Below, piece after piece: positions 62,666 to 64,000 of a stretch of 64,000 nucleotides of DNA. The stretch comes from Knufia peltigerae (lineage: Eukaryota > Ascomycota > Eurotiomycetes > Chaetothyriales > Trichomeriaceae). How positions within the stretch are numbered: position 1 is the stretch's first letter; the number at the start of each line of letters is the position of its first letter. Position numbers and translations under genes: made by a program. A model generated the notes under the pieces. That model was not told where the DNA came from. It saw only the letters and a program-made list of their open reading frames with translations, and searched no databases. The DNA is taken from assembly GCA_030247855.1 (NCBI GenBank), contig JAPDRN010000049.1, positions 164,756-228,755 of the forward strand, in the 5' to 3' direction.

Positions 62666-63826
62666 ATGACCCTGCAGTTCATCCATGGTGGCGTCGATCG
62701 CGACGGTACCCCACTGCATTTCCACGTCCATGATGGCCGTTTCGTCGGCATCAACGGCGATGATGCCGCAGCAGAGGGAGCCGAAAGCGTCGACCTGACC
62801 GGCTTTACCGTTCTGCCTGGACTGGTCGACGGCCATATCCATCTGGACAAGAGCTTCGTCGGCGACCGCTGGCATCCGCATCAGCCGGTGAGCAGCCTGC
62901 GTGAGCGCCTGGCGGTGGAAAAGGCCGCGATTGCCGCCGCTGCACCGATGGCGGACCGTGCCGAGGCGCTGATCCGCCAGTGCAGCGGATTCGGTACGGT
63001 GGCGATGCGTTGCCACGTCGACATCGATGGCAGCACCGGCCTGCACCATCTGCAGGCCGTGCGCGAGGCGGCGCTGCGCTGTGCCGACATCATGCGCATC
63101 CAGCTGGTGGCGTTCCCGCAGGCGGGGGTGATGTCGTGCCCGGGTACGGCGGCGGTTCTGGAACAGGCGATTGCTGCAGGGGTGGAAGTACTGGGTGGCA
63201 TCGATCCGAGCACGCTGGACGGGGATGCCGAAGGCCAGCTGGCGTTGCTGTTCGGGCTGGCCGAGCGCTATGGCGTGCGGCTGGACATCCATTTGCACGA
63301 GCCGGGCGAGACCGGGCTGGCGCAGCTGCTGCGGATCGCGGCGCGCACGCGTGCGTCGGGCCTGCAGGGCAGGGTGGCGGTCAGTCACGCCTATGCGCTG
63401 GGTGAGGTGTCGTTGGCGCGGGCGCTGCAGGTGGGTGAGGCGTTGGCTGCCGCAGGCGTGGCGATCATGAGCAACGCACCGGGCGACCATCCGTTCCCGC
63501 CGTTGCGCGCACTGCACGACGCGGGTGTACGCGTGTTTGCCGGCAACGACAACATCCGCGACTGCTGGTGGCCCTACGGCAGTGGCGACCTGCTGCAGCG
63601 GGCGATGCTGCTCGGTTACCGCTCCGGCTTCTACACCGATGCGGACCTGATGCTGGCGCTGGACATGGTCACCACCCATGCGGCGACGGTGATCGGGTTG
63701 CCGCAGTACGGCATTGCAGACGGTCTTCCGGCCACCTTCGTGGCGGTACGTGCCGATCATGGTCCGGCTGCGGTGGCAGGGGTGCCGGTGGAGCGCCGCG
63801 TGGTGGTCGACGGTCGCTGGCTGTAG
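62666..63826 (+). CDS. Cytosine-deaminase-like amidohydrolase
   Basis: 386 residues from ATG 62666 behind GGGAGA. TIM-barrel metal sites: GHIHLDKSF (HxH), HLHEPGE, SHAYALG and the Asp in GNDNIRDCWWPYG, the set of the cytosine deaminase/AtzC subgroup. It hydrolyses a C-N bond in an unknown heterocycle or amide. No permease is adjacent in the window. Confidence 0.85.
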   Translation: MTLQFIHGGVDRDGTPLHFHVHDGRFVGINGDDAAAEGAESVDLTGFTVLPGLVDGHIHLDKSFVGDRWHPHQPVSSLRERLAVEKAAIAAAAPMADRAEALIRQCSGFGTVAMRCHVDIDGSTGLHHLQAVREAALRCADIMRIQLVAFPQAGVMSCPGTAAVLEQAIAAGVEVLGGIDPSTLDGDAEGQLALLFGLAERYGVRLDIHLHEPGETGLAQLLRIAARTRASGLQGRVAVSHAYALGEVSLARALQVGEALAAAGVAIMSNAPGDHPFPPLRALHDAGVRVFAGNDNIRDCWWPYGSGDLLQRAMLLGYRSGFYTDADLMLALDMVTTHAATVIGLPQYGIADGLPATFVAVRADHGPAAVAGVPVERRVVVDGRWL

Positions 63827-63852
63827 CGGCCGGGCGGCGCCCGGCACCCATT

Positions 63853-63878
63853 GGGAGTGCCGGCCGCTGGCCGGCAAC
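63853..63878. repeat. SMAG-type repeat
   Basis: GTGCCGGCCGCTGGCCGGCA stem-loop as in the other copies, but with GGAG in place of the GTAG head, just after the amidohydrolase stop. Confidence 0.7.
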
Positions 63879-63974
63879 TTCAACAGCAACAGCCGAAGCA
63901 ACAGCCGCATTCCGTGGGAGGGCGGGGCGGTGTCGGATTGCGGGGACGCCGCAAGTACGTCCCTGTAGGCTTGG

Positions 63975-63994
63975 CCGCGGCATCCATGCCGCGG
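63975..63994. repeat. Perfect palindrome near the right edge
   Basis: CCGCGGCATCCATGCCGCGG, nine-base arms around CC. It is the last feature; the 174 bases after the amidohydrolase stop hold no gene. Confidence 0.55.
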
Positions 63995-64000
63995 ACACCC

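Overview
The window is high-GC, gene-dense chromosomal DNA from a gammaproteobacterium of the family Xanthomonadaceae, most probably the Stenotrophomonas maltophilia group. The signs are: many GTAG-headed intergenic hairpins of the SMAG type known from S. maltophilia; a LexA box of the Xanthomonadaceae type before an imuA-imuB-dnaE2 cassette; a large TonB-dependent receptor of the VTGSRIPR type; and an alpha-amino-acid ester hydrolase whose active-site residues sit one position away from those known for Xanthomonas citri. There is no phage, plasmid, IS transposase or CRISPR array. Two runs of N (10437-10530 and 46946-47043) are assembly gaps inside repeats.

Left part (1-11.3 kb): the end of tex, a four-PAS diguanylate cyclase, small membrane proteins, a soluble tandem-PAS chemoreceptor, two acetyltransferases, a single-domain response regulator, an SRAP (YedK-like) protein with a long helical insertion, a tRNA-Leu, a tRNA-Glu/tRNA-Ala array with a strong promoter, and a MerR regulator whose own promoter has the 20-bp spacer typical of MerR targets. 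Next (11.4-22 kb): a GlxA-type AraC regulator, a membrane TlpA fusion paired with a DsbG lipoprotein, a DcaP-like porin followed by adiC-adiA (arginine-dependent acid resistance), a CDF transporter, and a RidA-family gene behind a near-perfect SoxR box.

Middle (21.5-36 kb): on the minus strand, a compact cell-surface-signalling iron operon (ECF sigma, FecR, TonB receptor with STN domain, ChaN-like protein, dedicated TonB) behind a Fur-like box; a small-protein/glutamine-amidotransferase/yggS operon divergent from a MocR-type (PtsJ-like) regulator; and the SOS mutasome imuA-imuB-dnaE2. Then (36-49 kb): a fatty-acid-hydroxylase-family membrane enzyme, AraC and LysR regulators, a secreted GH3 glycosidase carrying a degenerate endonuclease/exonuclease/phosphatase-like domain, an MFS exporter, the amino-acid ester hydrolase, an SDR dehydrogenase divergent from an AraC regulator, and an MgtC-family protein.

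Right part (49.8-64 kb): a complete lactate operon lldP-lldR-lldD-dld with two matching operator palindromes, a group of small exported proteins (including an I78-type protease inhibitor and a CDP-diacylglycerol diphosphatase), a large TonB-dependent receptor, an exported chorismate-lyase-like protein and a cytosine-deaminase-like amidohydrolase. All residue counts and motif positions were read by eye; no database search was run.
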